Positions 22,714-33,720 of a stretch of DNA of 64,000 nucleotides are shown here, one piece after another. The DNA is from Oopsacas minuta. Taxonomy: Eukaryota; Porifera; Hexactinellida; Lyssacinosida; Leucopsacidae. Both the position numbers and the translations under genes were made by a program. How positions within the stretch are numbered: position 1 is the stretch's first letter; every line of letters begins with the position of its first letter. The stretch is from assembly GCA_024704765.1 (NCBI GenBank), contig JAKMXF010000338.1:62001-126000 (forward strand), written 5' to 3'. The notes under the pieces are model-generated. The model had not been told where the DNA came from. It did no database searches and was given only the letters and a program-made list of their open reading frames with translations.

Positions 22714-23131
22714 ATGGCTACTAGAAATTCAGAACAGCCAACACATTCTAATTGGGATCTGGAAAATGAGCAAACACTCAGGGGAGATATCTCACTTCCA
22801 ACTTACTCACACATGCAGGATCCATACCAATCGAGTGACGAGATCCTAAACGATAATGAGGGCGATGGTGATTTCTATTGCGTCCTACTATCACCACTAG
22901 CATTTACCAGCCAGACTATATCTACAAACTGACATACCCTTGACTAGCCCAGTTACTCAATTAGCCGATAGCTCGCTTCCACAGTTACAAATACAGAGTC
23001 CAGCATCTACTGAAGAAGCTAGACCTAGTAGACCACGACAGTTTATCTTCCCTCTTAAAGAACCTTTTACTAAGTGTACTAAAGGAAAGCGATCGTCTAG
23101 TCCTCCGATATCGATTCTTAGAGCACTATAG
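22714..23131 (+). pseudogene. Unassigned acidic/serine-proline ORF, one frameshift
   Basis: Not recognised. Two open frames, 22714-22932 and 22940-23131, join by a shift near 22935 into about 135 residues. The first half is acidic (SSDEILNDNEGDGDF); the second is rich in Ser, Pro and Arg, with KCTKGKRSSSPP near its end. No membrane segment or zinc finger. It faces another ORF of similar character on the opposite strand at 23212-23781. It could be the gag-like first ORF of a retroelement or part of an unknown transposon; this is only a guess. Confidence 0.3.
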
Positions 23132-23211
23132 CCGATTAATTCACGCGAACAATACGATTGAATTGGATATTCAAACATGTGCAAAACTGGACTTTTTTAA
23201 GTCGGGAAAAA

Positions 23212-23781
23212 TTATGCCAACATATGTTCTAAGGAGTGAGAAGTTTTTGGATACACATAAATGTTGAAATCACTTTGATATATTACGAAATACAAATGTT
23301 GTGATGTAAGTAGTCCGATGGTAATGACAGTCCATTGTCCAAAATTTCTATAGTGCTCCATTGCCTTAGTATGTAGAATGCTGTGGGTTATCAAACAGCG
23401 TTTAGTGCTTTTAGACGAAGTAGGAGAATCATAGTCTGGCGAACGTAGGGTGATATCCCTTTTTGAAATTATAATTCTCTGTTTCCTCGTCTGCTTCTTT
23501 TTTGGATTCCTGGGAGTGACAAATAAGACGTCAGAATAAGTTGGAGATGGATGCTGGAGAAGAAAGATTCAGTCTCCATAGCAAAACCACGTGTTATGGG
23601 TGTTCTGGGAATAGAAGAATTGGAAGGTATATCAGACTCATCATCTGAGGAATATCAGTCAGTAGTCTCCTGACTGAAGTGCAGGAGTAGGCAGAGGTGG
23701 TAACTCAGAAGCTCTAAAAACTGGAGACCTAGTTGAGTCAGCCTCAGAGCAACTGTTAAATGATCCTTCAGTTGGAGACAT
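23212..23781 (-). pseudogene. Unassigned serine/basic ORF, convergent with 22714-23131
   Basis: Not recognised. From an ATG at 23781 the frame reads SPTEGSFNSCSEADSTRSPV and stops at about 23668; after shifts, SDDESDIPSNSSIPRTPITR and then PRNPKKKQTRKQR with ITLRSPDYDSPTSSKS follow. The last frame remains open to 23212. A Ser/Pro-rich acidic part followed by a Lys/Arg patch resembles a low-complexity nucleic-acid-binding protein, but no domain can be named. Confidence 0.3.
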
Positions 23782-23825
23782 TTAAGCTAATATGAATATT
23801 TTGGTAAATAATGTAAATATGACTA

Positions 23826-25859
23826 CAGTAATCTCCCGCTTAAGTACGCAACTTGTTCCGGGTGGCGAGTGCGTACTTAGCAAATTAGCACAATTTTCTG
23901 TCCTGTTTTACTTAATACTAGAAATAACGGTACTTGAAAGTAGTTATTGTTTGTTAAACAATTACAGCCAACTAGCGATAGAAAATTTTTAGGTCCACCA
24001 TTGTACAGTACAATTTTTTTCTGATTGCATAATGTCAGGAAAAAGCAAATGCAAGCGTTTGAATGAATCACAGAGATTTCACGTCCTTGCCAGGGTAAGT
24101 GAGCCAACTCCTCCAAGTAAGCGAAGTCTTGCACGAGAGTATGAAGTCAGTGAAGGCGCTATCCGAAAGCTTTGCGAGAACAGAGGAGTTATTCGAAAAC
24201 GTTTTGCTTTGTTGTCCGGGGAGACTAAACAAAAAAATTTCGAGGTTCTCTTTGTCGGGTTTACGGACCTGGAAGACATGTTATACCTTTGGATTGATGA
24301 CATGCGCCGTGCTAACCTGCCTGTTCCACCCTCTCTGGCCATCGCGAAAGCAAAGCAAACCGCTGAACAGTTATCGATTTCGGAGGATGATTTTAAAACA
24401 TCATGGCAGTAGCTTAGCCGATTTAGGTAACGTCAAGGACTTCAGAAACTTCTACTTCATGGTGAAGGAGCAGGAGTAGAAAAACAGGATCCGGAACCTT
24501 TAGTTGCATTGAATAGCTTGTATGATATAATCGCGCAGTATGAACCTGAAAAAGTTTACAACATGGATGAAACAGGATTATTTTTTCGGCTGCTACCCAG
24601 ATATGCTCTGCTACTGCCGTTTGAAGATGTCAACTGCACCCGAGGCAAAAGAAAGATAAATAGGATTATCACTGGTTGTTTGTACGAATGCCACAAGGAA
24701 TGCATAAAATTCCATGCACATTGATTGGGAAACCGAAATCTCCGGCCTGTATAAAGAATCGGGACTAGCCGTTGAAGTACTTTAGCTAGGGCAAAGCGTG
24801 GATGGACGTTAACACTTGTTGGAAGTGGTTTAATGAAGTGTTTTGTTCTGAAGTGAAAAAGAGAACAGGACGCCCGGATCTGTTATTAATGGACAATGCT
24901 CCAGGCCATTTTCAAGCTTTTGAACGGAATAACTTCAGAGTAGTATTCTTCCCTCCAAATTGTACGAGCTAGAAGCAACCATGTGATATGGGAATCATCG
25001 CAGCACTGAAAAAGAGGTACAAATATTTGTATCTCCAGGACGTTCTTGATTATTACGATCTTGTTGAGGACTTCAAAGCCCGGAAAAAAGAGCAAGCGAA
25101 AAGGCTCCCTAGAGGAGCTGCTGGTGTTGTTTATGGTAAACTTGTTCATCTGCTAGATGCTGCTTTTTATGTTAAGCATGCATGGGATTTAGTATCTGAC
25201 ACGTCAATAAGCAACTCATTCATCAAGGCTGAGTTAGGTTCTTTAACATTGCAAGGTAGCGTTGATGAGGAGGTCAACGCGAAGTCTGATATTCTGCAAA
25301 GATTCAGGTCTGTGAATATTGTGATTGAGGAAGATGAACTCAATGAATTCATGCATATCCACGACAAAAACAACGAAAAGTATCCGCAAGCGAGGTTAGA
25401 CTATGTTAATAGGTATTGGCTGCAATGCATACAAAAAATGATGACTGACGACGATTGTGACGACCAAAGCAATGGTTCTGCACCAATCGTGAAGGAAGTG
25501 ATATTAAACCGCTTTGAAGAACTTTATCGTAGAGTACTCGAAGTTGAGGACCAGTTATTGTGCACCGATGTACAAGCTCAAACGGGAGACGCTTATGGTG
25601 ATCTAAAAAACACCTTCGAAAATTTTCAGCGTGAACTGCGACAAGTGGCATCTGAAGCTAAACGCAAAAGTGCACAAAACCTGCGTCAGCTCACGATGCA
25701 TGATATGTTTAAACAGTGAGTAACTTTAGCAAAGCGTACATTTTAGTTTTGATTGGCATTATATATGTTTTTCAATAAATTGTTCTGAAAGTTGAACACA
25801 GAATTATTGACAAATTTTTGTGACTTAGCTGGGATGCGTACTTAAGCGGGAGGTTACTG
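23826..25859 (+). mobile_element. Tigger/pogo-type element
   Basis: Left end CAGTAATCTCCCGCTTAAGT preceded by TA (23824-23825). The right end is the reverse complement of CAGTAACCTCCCGCTTAAGT and ends at 25859; the right TA has decayed to GA. Length about 2.03 kb. Confidence 0.92.
24032..25719 (+). pseudogene. Tigger-type (pogo, DDD) transposase, several lesions
   Basis: The ATG at 24032 opens a CENP-B-type N terminus (KRLNESQRFHVL, KRSLAREYEVSEGAIRKL) and the second helix-turn-helix (FTDLEDMLYLWIDDMRRANL). A TAG at 24410 and a TAA at 24428 lie in frame. VYNMDETGLFFRLLP gives the first Asp; after a shift near 24715, LLLMDNAPGHF gives the second and QPCDMGIIAALKKRYK the third, with a TAG at 24970 just before. 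The 243-codon C-terminal frame ends at 25717 with LRQLTMHDMFKQ, usual for Tigger. All catalytic residues remain; at least five lesions. Confidence 0.9.
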
Positions 25860-26475
25860 GATGTTGTATTGATAAAAGAGCATGCAAAAAGTGAAAGTAC
25901 AGATGATAAGTTTCTACGAAATGTGTGAAATCCTTTGGATTTTATGCAAAAATGTCCTGAGCTACATTGACAAACTAGTAATTGAAACCACTATGCAGTA
26001 ATAGTGCTTTGTTATTTGTGGTTTCAAACTGGGGCATAGGGTGCCAAACAAAGGAGGGGCTCCACAACTACAGCTCCGACGAGTTTTTCCGTAATCCTCC
26101 GGCTTAACTTATGGTGATAAAGAATATAAGCTAAAGTTCACAAAATCAAGTTATTTTAGTCTAAAGTAGTCAAAAGATATGTTGTTCTGCCTTAACACAA
26201 GTTGCGTTCATGACACTTGAATGTATGACTGTCACTGGGGTGTCTTATTGTTAACTTGTTTTCAAATGTCGCAACAAAGTAAATGTGATCGTGAAGCATA
26301 CATTTTATAGTGACTCATTTTCAAAATTCGCCACATAGAAATTTTGATACTGAACTATACATGCAATTAGACTTAAATGCAAATTTCTCAAATTGAACTT
26401 GTGGTACTGAAATACACAAATGTTTTTGAATCAATTTCAAATTACGCACCATAGAAATTCTGATACTGAACAATA

Positions 26476-27779
26476 CAGCGTGATACAAAAATACTGTTAC
26501 AAATATAAAAGGGCTGAAAACAAAAACTATTGGAGCGATCGTTCTGATATTCTAAATTATGTTTAGATATACTATAATGTTGAAAATTAAGAAAGTACTA
26601 CTCGAATATATTACATTTTGCCTTAATACAGCTCTTCAGACGGACGATGAAGGAGTCTATACTGCCACACACATGCTCATCCAGAATTTTTGACCACTCG
26701 CTTAATAATGTACTCTTAAGAACCTCAACTGAAAGATGGGGTGTAGCGTTAACCCTCTCCTCCAATATGAACCGTATAGATAAGTCTTGGGTTGTTAAGG
26801 TCTGGCGAACAAGGTAGCCACTTTTCGGAAGAAATGACCCGGAAAATTTGTCCTACACTACTTTTTAGTGGCTTTAGCGTTGTGAGGTGGGCAGGATCTT
26901 GCTGGAATACCCATAGGTCGTTTCCAAAATGTGATTGTGCCCAAGGCTTCAAAGAATTCTCGAGAATTAATTACCGATAAACTGATTCGTGGATTTCACA
27001 CCTTGGGGAATAAATATCAAAGGTGTCCGACCAGTTGCAGTAACTCCAGGCCATACCACCGCTGAAGTTGGTTTCTGCGTTCTAGAGACTCGGAAAATAG
27101 ATTCAGGCAACGTACGCTTATGGGTGGCTAAAATCCTATGATTTTGCTTGTTAAGGACCTGCTGAATAGCAAATAATTTTTCATCAGAGAAAAGAATCTG
27201 CTTTTGTCGACCATTGGTGAAACGTGAAAGCATGGCCTTGCATCTTTCCAACCTCATATTTTTATTTTTGGCTGTGGGGAGTTGTCTTTTTTAATCTTGT
27301 ACGCTTTAACATTCAAATCATTACAAACAAGCCTCCGCATCGGTTCATACTTGTTTTTTTTCAATGACCATTTTCAGATACTTCGGGCGGGATTTTGTTT
27401 AATCCGTTGTAGCACCCTCTTAGTCAAAGAAATTGTTCATGCAGTAAGTGCACGGTCAGGTTGTGGTCGGTCTAGCACGTCCACTGTATCAGCAAACCGT
27501 GACAAAGTTCGCGAAATAAACATCCTATTGTAACTGAGCAAAGAGGCAATTTCACTTATGCATTTTCCGGCATTTAAAAATTCAATAAAAGCTGAATGAC
27601 GAACCTCCATTACAAAATGTTGAAATTATAAACTTCTAAGAGAGATATAGCTGGTGTGATTTATTGAGATAAAATAGATATGTAGTACAATATATTGGAC
27701 AAGTTTCAACGCTATTGAATTGTATTCATCTACAATATCGTAGTTTTAAAAGTTGTAACAGTATTTATGTGTCACTCTG
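26476..27779 (-). mobile_element. maT-like element B
   Basis: Ends CAGCGTGATACAAAAATACT (left) and CAGAGTGACACATAAATACT (right, reverse complement), with TA at 26474-26475 and 27780-27781. Length 1304 bp, the same as element A. Inserted in the ~58-bp repeat array. Confidence 0.93.
26690..27610 (-). pseudogene. maT-like transposase B, frameshifted
   Basis: On the minus strand the frame at 27257-26967 gives ILFSDEKLFAIQQV (first Asp), AVVWPGVTATGRTPLIFIPQG; a shift then leads to 26952-26749 with PWAQSHFGNDLWVFQQDPAHL (second Asp) and PCSPDLNNP, after which the third acidic residue region is damaged. The N-terminal helix-turn-helix (27610-27300) is present only in broken frames. It cannot make an active protein. 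Confidence 0.8.
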
Positions 27780-28034
27780 TACAAATGTTTTTGAATCAAT
27801 TTCAATTATCGCATGATAGAACTTGTGTTAATGAAATAGACAAATTGTTTACTAAATTTCAAATTTCGGAACATAGGAAATGTGATCCTGAAGGATATAT
27901 TTGGTAGGTACTCTTTTTCAGATTTCGACAGACAGGAATTTTGATACGAACAATAAGAATCATTTTGAATTAAGTAATTCTAAACTATATAAATCTTCGA
28001 AAAGACTTCTACTGGTTAAATCATAAATTTAAAA

Positions 28035-28519
28035 ATGAACCTTCAACAGGATATAACTAAAACAAGATCGAAAAATTACTCGTCGGAAGAAGTAAATATA
28101 TTAGTTGATCTTGCAGAAGAAAATAAATCTAGGCTATTTTGTAGCTTTAGTGCATCGCTAGCATTCGAAGAAAAAGCTTAACTTTGGCACCAAATTGCGA
28201 GTGGTTTAGCAAGTCAACACAGTGTGCATGGGTCTAGAGGTGATGTCACAAAGAAGTTGCCTAACCTTTTGTGCAAGCACAAACATCTAATGCTGATAAA
28301 GTCTAATCTATCAGAAAAACTGGGGGTGGACCAGCTGATGCAGAATTAACCCCATTGGAGGGAAAGATCTATGACATAAGGGATACAGAATGCTTCGTCG
28401 AAATTAGTTGTGGAATAGACGTCTCTGCTGAGGCACAGAGTTCCCAACTATCAGCAGATCAAATGCCAATAAGTCCTTCATTCCCATTTCATGGTAAAGT
28501 TTCAACAGCAGTTAGTAAG
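28035..28519 (+). pseudogene. Myb/SANT-like DNA-binding protein of a Harbinger element
   Basis: From the ATG at 28035: RSKNYSSEEVNILVDLAEEN, then after a TAA at 28179 LWHQIASGLASQ and DVTKKLPNLLCKHK, the Myb/SANT-like (ADF-1-like) three-helix region. After a one-base shift near 28320 the next frame begins TGGGPADAELTPLEGKIYDI, the conserved follow-on of this family, and closes at about 28519. PIF/Harbinger elements encode such a protein as partner of the transposase; the transposase fragment lies tail to tail at 28892-29440, which supports the assignment. Pseudogene: one stop, one frameshift. Confidence 0.75.
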
Positions 28520-28891
28520 TAAAGACAACATCCACAGTTCGCAACGTCAATTGACGATGATACAGGACATATTCTTATTGCAAAAGATGATGAGAAGTTA
28601 GAACTTTTGAGAGAGATCAAAGAGAAATGGTCTCTATTGGGAACGTACACCAGTTACTGCCTGAAATGGTACAGAATCAAACAGCAATAATAAATCTCCT
28701 GGCACAACAATCGTTTCCATTCGTTGCTCCAAGCAGATTTCCAACGAATTTCCCTCCTGGTAATGCACCATAACTCACAATTTTTGATAAATTTAGTTGT
28801 TTTGCACAACTTGTATTTGTGTATTGCTAAGTTAGAAAGTAAGGTAATTGCGTTTTCCGTGTCTGCTGTAATTGTTATTATATAATCATGT

Positions 28892-29440
28892 TCAAATGAA
28901 ACTACACTCGTTATAATAACTAATATCAAAACTTAACCCCGAGTTTAAGTAAATAAAAGTGATACTATATCTTGTTTCGTCAATACTCCACTTCCTGAAG
29001 AATGAGGAGTGAGTCTCATGAATTTGTTCATCCAGTGTATCGATGTCAGTATCGAGGCCATAGTTGATACAAATGTTGTGTAGTACCATAGTTGCCATAA
29101 TAATTATGCAACACTTTTCCTGACTGTAAGAAAGGAAACCTCCTGTTTTGTCCATTGAGCGCCAACGACTTTTCCAAATACCAAAAGAACATTCGATCGT
29201 TTTCCGAACTTTTACAAAAGATGGATCATATCTTCTTTGTCTAGCAGTGGTTGGGGATGGTAGTTGAGTAATGAGATTCGGTTTTAATCCATACGCACTA
29301 TCACCCAATAAACCATCCATGAACTGTTGGTATAGTGCCATTTGATATTGTTTCGTTTGCAGCTGATTGTCGCTATATGAATGCTTCATGTGTACTCCCG
29401 GGCCACACAACAACGGAATCTATGAAAGGATATTCATGAT
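28892..29440 (-). pseudogene. PIF/Harbinger (HARBI1-like) transposase, C-terminal part
   Basis: The 173-codon frame carries LLGDSAYGLKPNLITQLPSP (second Asp block), RRYDPSFVKVRKTIECSFGIWKSRW, where the Glu of the DDE triad lies, and MATMVLHNICINYGL, the C-terminal HARBI1 signature. The N-terminal third with the first Asp and the helix-turn-helix is missing upstream of 29440. No terminal repeats were identified. Together with the Myb-like ORF it represents a Harbinger remnant of roughly 1.4 kb. Confidence 0.85.
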
Positions 29441-29501
29441 CACAAATTGCTTGGATATTAATAGAATGAAACAACTTTCGATTGACATATAGAATGTGAA
29501 G

Positions 29502-29795
29502 CTAAGATTTCAGACTTAGAGAGGCAACTACACATCACTAATTCACAGAATTCCTTAAACCACGAAAAAATTGAACTCCTTGAGACTCAATTAACTGAAA
29601 AAGATTCCCAGATTGTAAATTTTGGATTAGTGCTGGAAGAGATTAAAGAAAAGTACAACGATATATGTACCTCTTTTTATGACGTCCGTGCTATTTATAC
29701 GAAATTATTTGATCACTGGTACTCTACTGTTCAGATTAACGAGGGCGTGCTTTACCTGATTTTTTCTAATCTCAGTAAATTAGCTAGCAACTAAA
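29502..29795 (+). CDS. Unassigned coiled-coil ORF without ATG
   Basis: Not recognised. An open frame of about 97 codons ends at TAA near 29793. The first 45 residues form a clear heptad-rich coiled coil (ISDLERQLHITNSQ, EKIELLETQLTEKDSQI); the rest is mixed (DVRAIYTKLFDHWYSTVQI). There is no ATG at its start, but a TTTCGATTGACATATAG string just upstream could be a 3' splice site. It may be a host exon or a retroelement ORF1 fragment. Confidence 0.3.
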
Positions 29796-29812
29796 TATTC
29801 TTTGAGCTGATT

Positions 29813-30321
29813 GTGGCTTCACAATCTATTATTATTGATGGGGAGATCAATGAAGTTGAACTCTCGAGGCAAACTAATCCTAAGCGAAGAGCCGCAAGTC
29901 TCGCCAATCTTCGAGTTAGTCACCCTAAAGGTTCTATGTGGTCTCTACTTCGGTGTGATGATAAGAAATCCTTCCAAATAGGAACCAAGGTATCACACAC
30001 ATGGAAACCTATATCGGTAGTGTTCTCTATTCAGAAGACTCTTTATTCTTTTCTTCACCTTCTCGATTGTATATGATTGACTGTCTTGTGAAAAGCAATG
30101 AAACATATTTTCCTGAAACTCATGATTCTATGTATAGTTTAGAGGACGATTGGGTGTCTCATCCTTCACTTCTTAAGTCAAAATCTCTGAAAATATCTGC
30201 TGGGAATACGAGTGCGAAGAATTCATTTGGGAAACGTGGGATTACTTACATTGGCGTTTGCACCTTGGTTAAAGCCAATTCTGTTCAAACAAGAAAGATT
30301 ATTGACCATCTGCTAAACTAA
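29813..30321 (+). pseudogene. Unassigned ORF pair with one frameshift
   Basis: Not recognised. The frame from 29813 (ASQSIIIDGEINEVELSRQT, KRRAASLANLRVSHPKGSMW) is lost near 29995, and the next frame from 30001 runs to TAA at 30319 (METYIGSVLYSEDSLFF, DDWVSHPSLLKSKSLK, KRGITYIGVCTLVKANSVQT). An AAG|GTATCA at about 29988 could be a splice donor, so two exons are also possible. It sits directly upstream of a LINE 3' part but does not look like reverse transcriptase. Confidence 0.3.
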
Positions 30322-30340
30322 TGTCGTTTCAAAGAATTTT

Positions 30341-30827
30341 TTGACCGATTTTAGAAATCTCTAGCTCAATCTTCATCTCTCAACATGCTCTATAATGGCT
30401 CTTATAGCGATTTCTACCATCTTGCTAAAGGTTGGGGTGAAACATTCTATAATTGTATCGAATTCAAAATGCTTCTACTCGTTTGGTTATGATTGTCAAA
30501 AAATTCATTATACTTCTCCTATTCTATGGGAACTTCGTTGGCCCATGGTAAAGAAGAGAGTAATTGATAACGTACAAGTGTCTAAATTTCCATTCCACAA
30601 TCTACTTACTCAATATACTGCAACTTCAGCCGGAGATTAATCCAGACAGAACTCTTAGATCCGGAACTGTGAATGACTGTTATATACAGAAACATATTAT
30701 AAACTTTGATGACGTAAGGGCGTTTTCCATAATTGCTCCTAAATTGTGGAACTCTGAACCGATCAGTATTGGACAATCTACATCAGTTAATTTATTCACA
30801 AAAAGGTTAAATGTATTTATTCACTAG
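30341..30827 (+). pseudogene. LINE (jockey/CR1-like) reverse transcriptase, C-terminal part
   Basis: Frames give HYTSPILWELRWPMVKKRV, matching the conserved HITPILKELHWLPV block after the polymerase domain, then TYKCLNFHSTIYLLNIL, PDRTLRSGT and DVRAFSIIAPKLWNSEPISI, the hallmark end of jockey/CR1/L2-type LINE proteins, with a stop at 30825. One or two frameshifts near 30565. The polymerase core is missing upstream. A second copy of the first 220 bp lies inverted at 2345-2580. Confidence 0.75.
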
Positions 30828-30998
30828 TGAGTAAAATCTTTAATGGTTTTAGTTGAGATTTATTCACAAAGCGAGAATAGACTAATAATATTCCTTAATT
30901 TTTGCAGGATATACTCTATTTCTCATTTTAACTTCTACCTGTACTAGGCTTATGAACTTGTATATATTGTCTGTACAGCGCGTTGAGATTTTTATGTA

Positions 30999-31915
30999 GA
31001 GCCAAGGGACAAAAGTATTCGACCACACAAATATATTGTCATAAATTGTATACTCTTTCCCGCTCCTATATATTGTGTAGTCTATATTCATAGCTGCTAT
31101 CTAGTAATTTGTATCGATTAACATATGTTATTCAAGAATTTCAAAAGAATATTTTAGATTGACACTTTTTGAAGGTGTTAATTATTAATAATTATTAGAT
31201 AATTATTGATAATCAAAATATGTGGTAATTCAAAACCTATTAAGAATCTATAATTTCTGACTTGATATTTAAATTCTACGTAGGCGAGTCACCCCAGATT
31301 GAAATTTCCAATCGGATAGAGCAATTTTTACTAGAGTTATAGATGAATTTCAATTTTGTGCCATTTGTGGCACCTTTTGCTGAAGGTGGCACAAGTGGCC
31401 GCTACCAAGAGGTTATTTTGGAATTCAAGGGTTAGCATAGTCATATCATTCGAAAATATTATTCCGACTTATTCCTCCCAACCCTAGTTGATTTCCTTGT
31501 AGTGGCGCTTTTTCCTGCCACCTGTGCCGCTTTTTTCAAAAAGTGGCACAAGTGGGACAAATTGAAATTCTTTTATAACTTTGGTAAAAATTGTTCTATC
31601 CCATTGGAAATTTCAATCTGGGGTAATTCGCCTACGTAGAATTCAAATATCAAGTCAGAAATTATAGATTCTTAATAGGTTTTGAATTACCACATATTTT
31701 GATTATCAATAATTATCTAATAATTATTGATAATCAACACCTTCAAAAGGTGTCAATCTAAATATTTTTTTGAAATTCTTGAAAAACATATGTTATTCTA
31801 TACAAATTACTAGATAGCAGCTACGAATATAGACTACACAAAATATAGGAGCGGGAAAGAGTATACAATTTATAACAATATATTTGTGTGGTTGAATACT
31901 TTTGTCCCCTGACTG
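30999..31915. mobile_element. Palindromic MITE, full copy 2
   Basis: 917 bp with TA at 30997-30998 and 31916-31917. Same family as 12421-13334: long inverted arms, internal GTGGCAC hairpins and non-palindromic centre. The left tip reads GAGCCAAGGG instead of CAGTCAAGGG, showing some decay. Confidence 0.93.
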
Positions 31916-31917
31916 TA

Positions 31918-32550
31918 TATTGCGCTCTAAAGAACTGTAATATTATGATTATTTCTAGTTAATTTATAGAAATTTCGATTTTATTAACTATATATCTTCA
32001 TGTGCAATACAATCGAAATCGTTTTATTGGGCCCATTTACCAACCATAAAGGTTTTGATTTAATATAATTTCCTCATGGTTTCTTTGCCCATCGGAATTT
32101 CTTTTTTTCGTCGATTCAATGGGCAAGAACCTGATTTCAACTTTATGACTAAATTCTCTCATGTTGAGTGCAGATTTAGTTATACTAACATTTCACAAAT
32201 GTTATGCTTCCACCCATACCACCGTACTTTTATTTTGTAATCAGTTTGTGTATTATGAAGCCTGGTATTAAATACTCAATATTTGGCCGTATATTTTTTC
32301 GCCTTATTACCATATTTAATTTATTCCATCATTTATTGTATTGAATAGAACCTAATTTCCCTTGCAGCGAACATTTAATGTTAGCATGCAAAAGGAAACA
32401 GACAAGTGAGTTTGTCTTATTTTCCGATGTATATTTATCAATAATTTGGAACAATAAATGTGATATTCCTTTTTGTAATGATAAATTGACTTGAATCTTT
32501 TTGGTTGTCATTATACATAGTACAGTCAAACTCTTATTATTATTGAATTA
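31918..32550. other. No gene recognised
   Basis: AT-rich DNA; a 66-codon minus-strand frame at 32329-32529 has no recognisable motif. Confidence 0.5.
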
Positions 32551-33720
32551 CAGGGTGTAACATAATTGATGACTTGCAGAAAAATATGCATAAATTATCG
32601 TTCGATGAATTCACTGTCCAATCTAATTTCCTATATATCCCCCTTTATATTTGAGACATGTTTTAATCCTTCGGAAGTACCACTCACCAGATTGTCGAGA
32701 ATTTCATGGGAGATCTGAGACCATGCCAGTTCAGCTGTTTTTCAAGCATGTTTAGATTGGTTGCTACTTCCATTTCATTAATTTTGCATTGGATGATGGT
32801 TCATAAATTCTCTATTCGGTTTAAGTCTGGCGAGTTGCCTGGTCAAATACCTTTCTCTCAAAAGGAATTCAAGTTGTATTTACAACAATCTTGAGTCTTT
32901 ATGGCATTATGAGCTGGTGCCCCGTCCTGCTGAAAGATCTACCTGGACATGTTTGGGAGTAATCTTCTGACTAGAACAGATCCAGTCTTCCTTTTCCTCC
33001 TTAGTGCGATCTTCAGAGACTTCTTCAGTATTAGTCCGATATGATATTTTGCAGTAACTGTGCAGAACCTAGGTACAATATGCAGTCCTGATATCGCATT
33101 GTATGACATCATTGCCCAAACATGTATCTTAGAAGGAAATTTAATTTTCTCATAGGGGCCACTGATTCTTTCTCCCTTGCCCATACACGATCATTTTCTC
33201 TATTAGGTGTGTGGAATAATTCACAGGGGGATTCACCAGAAAATAACACCATACACCAATCTTCAACAGTCGAATTGATTCTCTGTATCCAGAAAGAAAT
33301 CCGATCTTTAATCTGTTTTTCGGAAAGTCTTGGCGGAATCGGTCTTTTATAACTAGTCGCTCCAATAGGATTCTTAGGATACCTTTGGATAGTCATATGT
33401 GATGCTATAATACTCTTAGACTTAAGTTTTCTCGACAATTTCCTTGTAGTTTGGTGTTTCTTTGTTAATGACTTAGAAATGGTGATTTTACCAATTTTTT
33501 ATAAGGAAACCTTCCGTCCTCTACCATGTTTATTTCCAATGAGATTCCCTTCTGGTATTGGGTCCACCATCGTCCGACAGTACGCAAGGATGCTCCAAGT
33601 AAATTGCAAACGCGGCTTTGCGTTATCCCACCTAATAACATCCCTACAGCCTGGTTTCGAATATTGATCATGTGTTCTTTGATTATGATATTGCTAAGAT
33701 ATTAGGGAGCATAAACTATT
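32551..33720 (-). pseudogene. Tc1-like element and transposase, right end lost
   Basis: The left end CAGGGTGTAACATAATTGAT (TA at 32549-32550) resembles that of the 2821 element. Minus-strand frames give IRNQAVGMLLGGITQSRVC and LRTVGRWW (helix-turn-helix), WCMVLFSGESPCELFHTP, where the first catalytic Asp is replaced by Gly, and KIHVWAMMSYNAISGLHIV. The second block (QQDGAPAHN-like near 32930) and SPDLNRIE-like text near 32830 are only partly in frame. No matching right inverted repeat was found near 33720. Dead copy. Confidence 0.75.

Larger units (their letters stand above)
26270..27965. repeat. Degenerate ~58-bp tandem repeat, interrupted by a maT element
   Basis: Units carry the string ACAAATGTTTTTGAATCAAT followed by TTCAAATTTCGCAACATAGG-like text and GATACTGAAC. 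They flank the maT element at 26476-27779 on both sides (26270-26475 and 27780-27965). The same family recurs at 48950-49900. Unit identity is low, so the array is old. The stretch 25862-26270 holds no gene. Confidence 0.7.
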
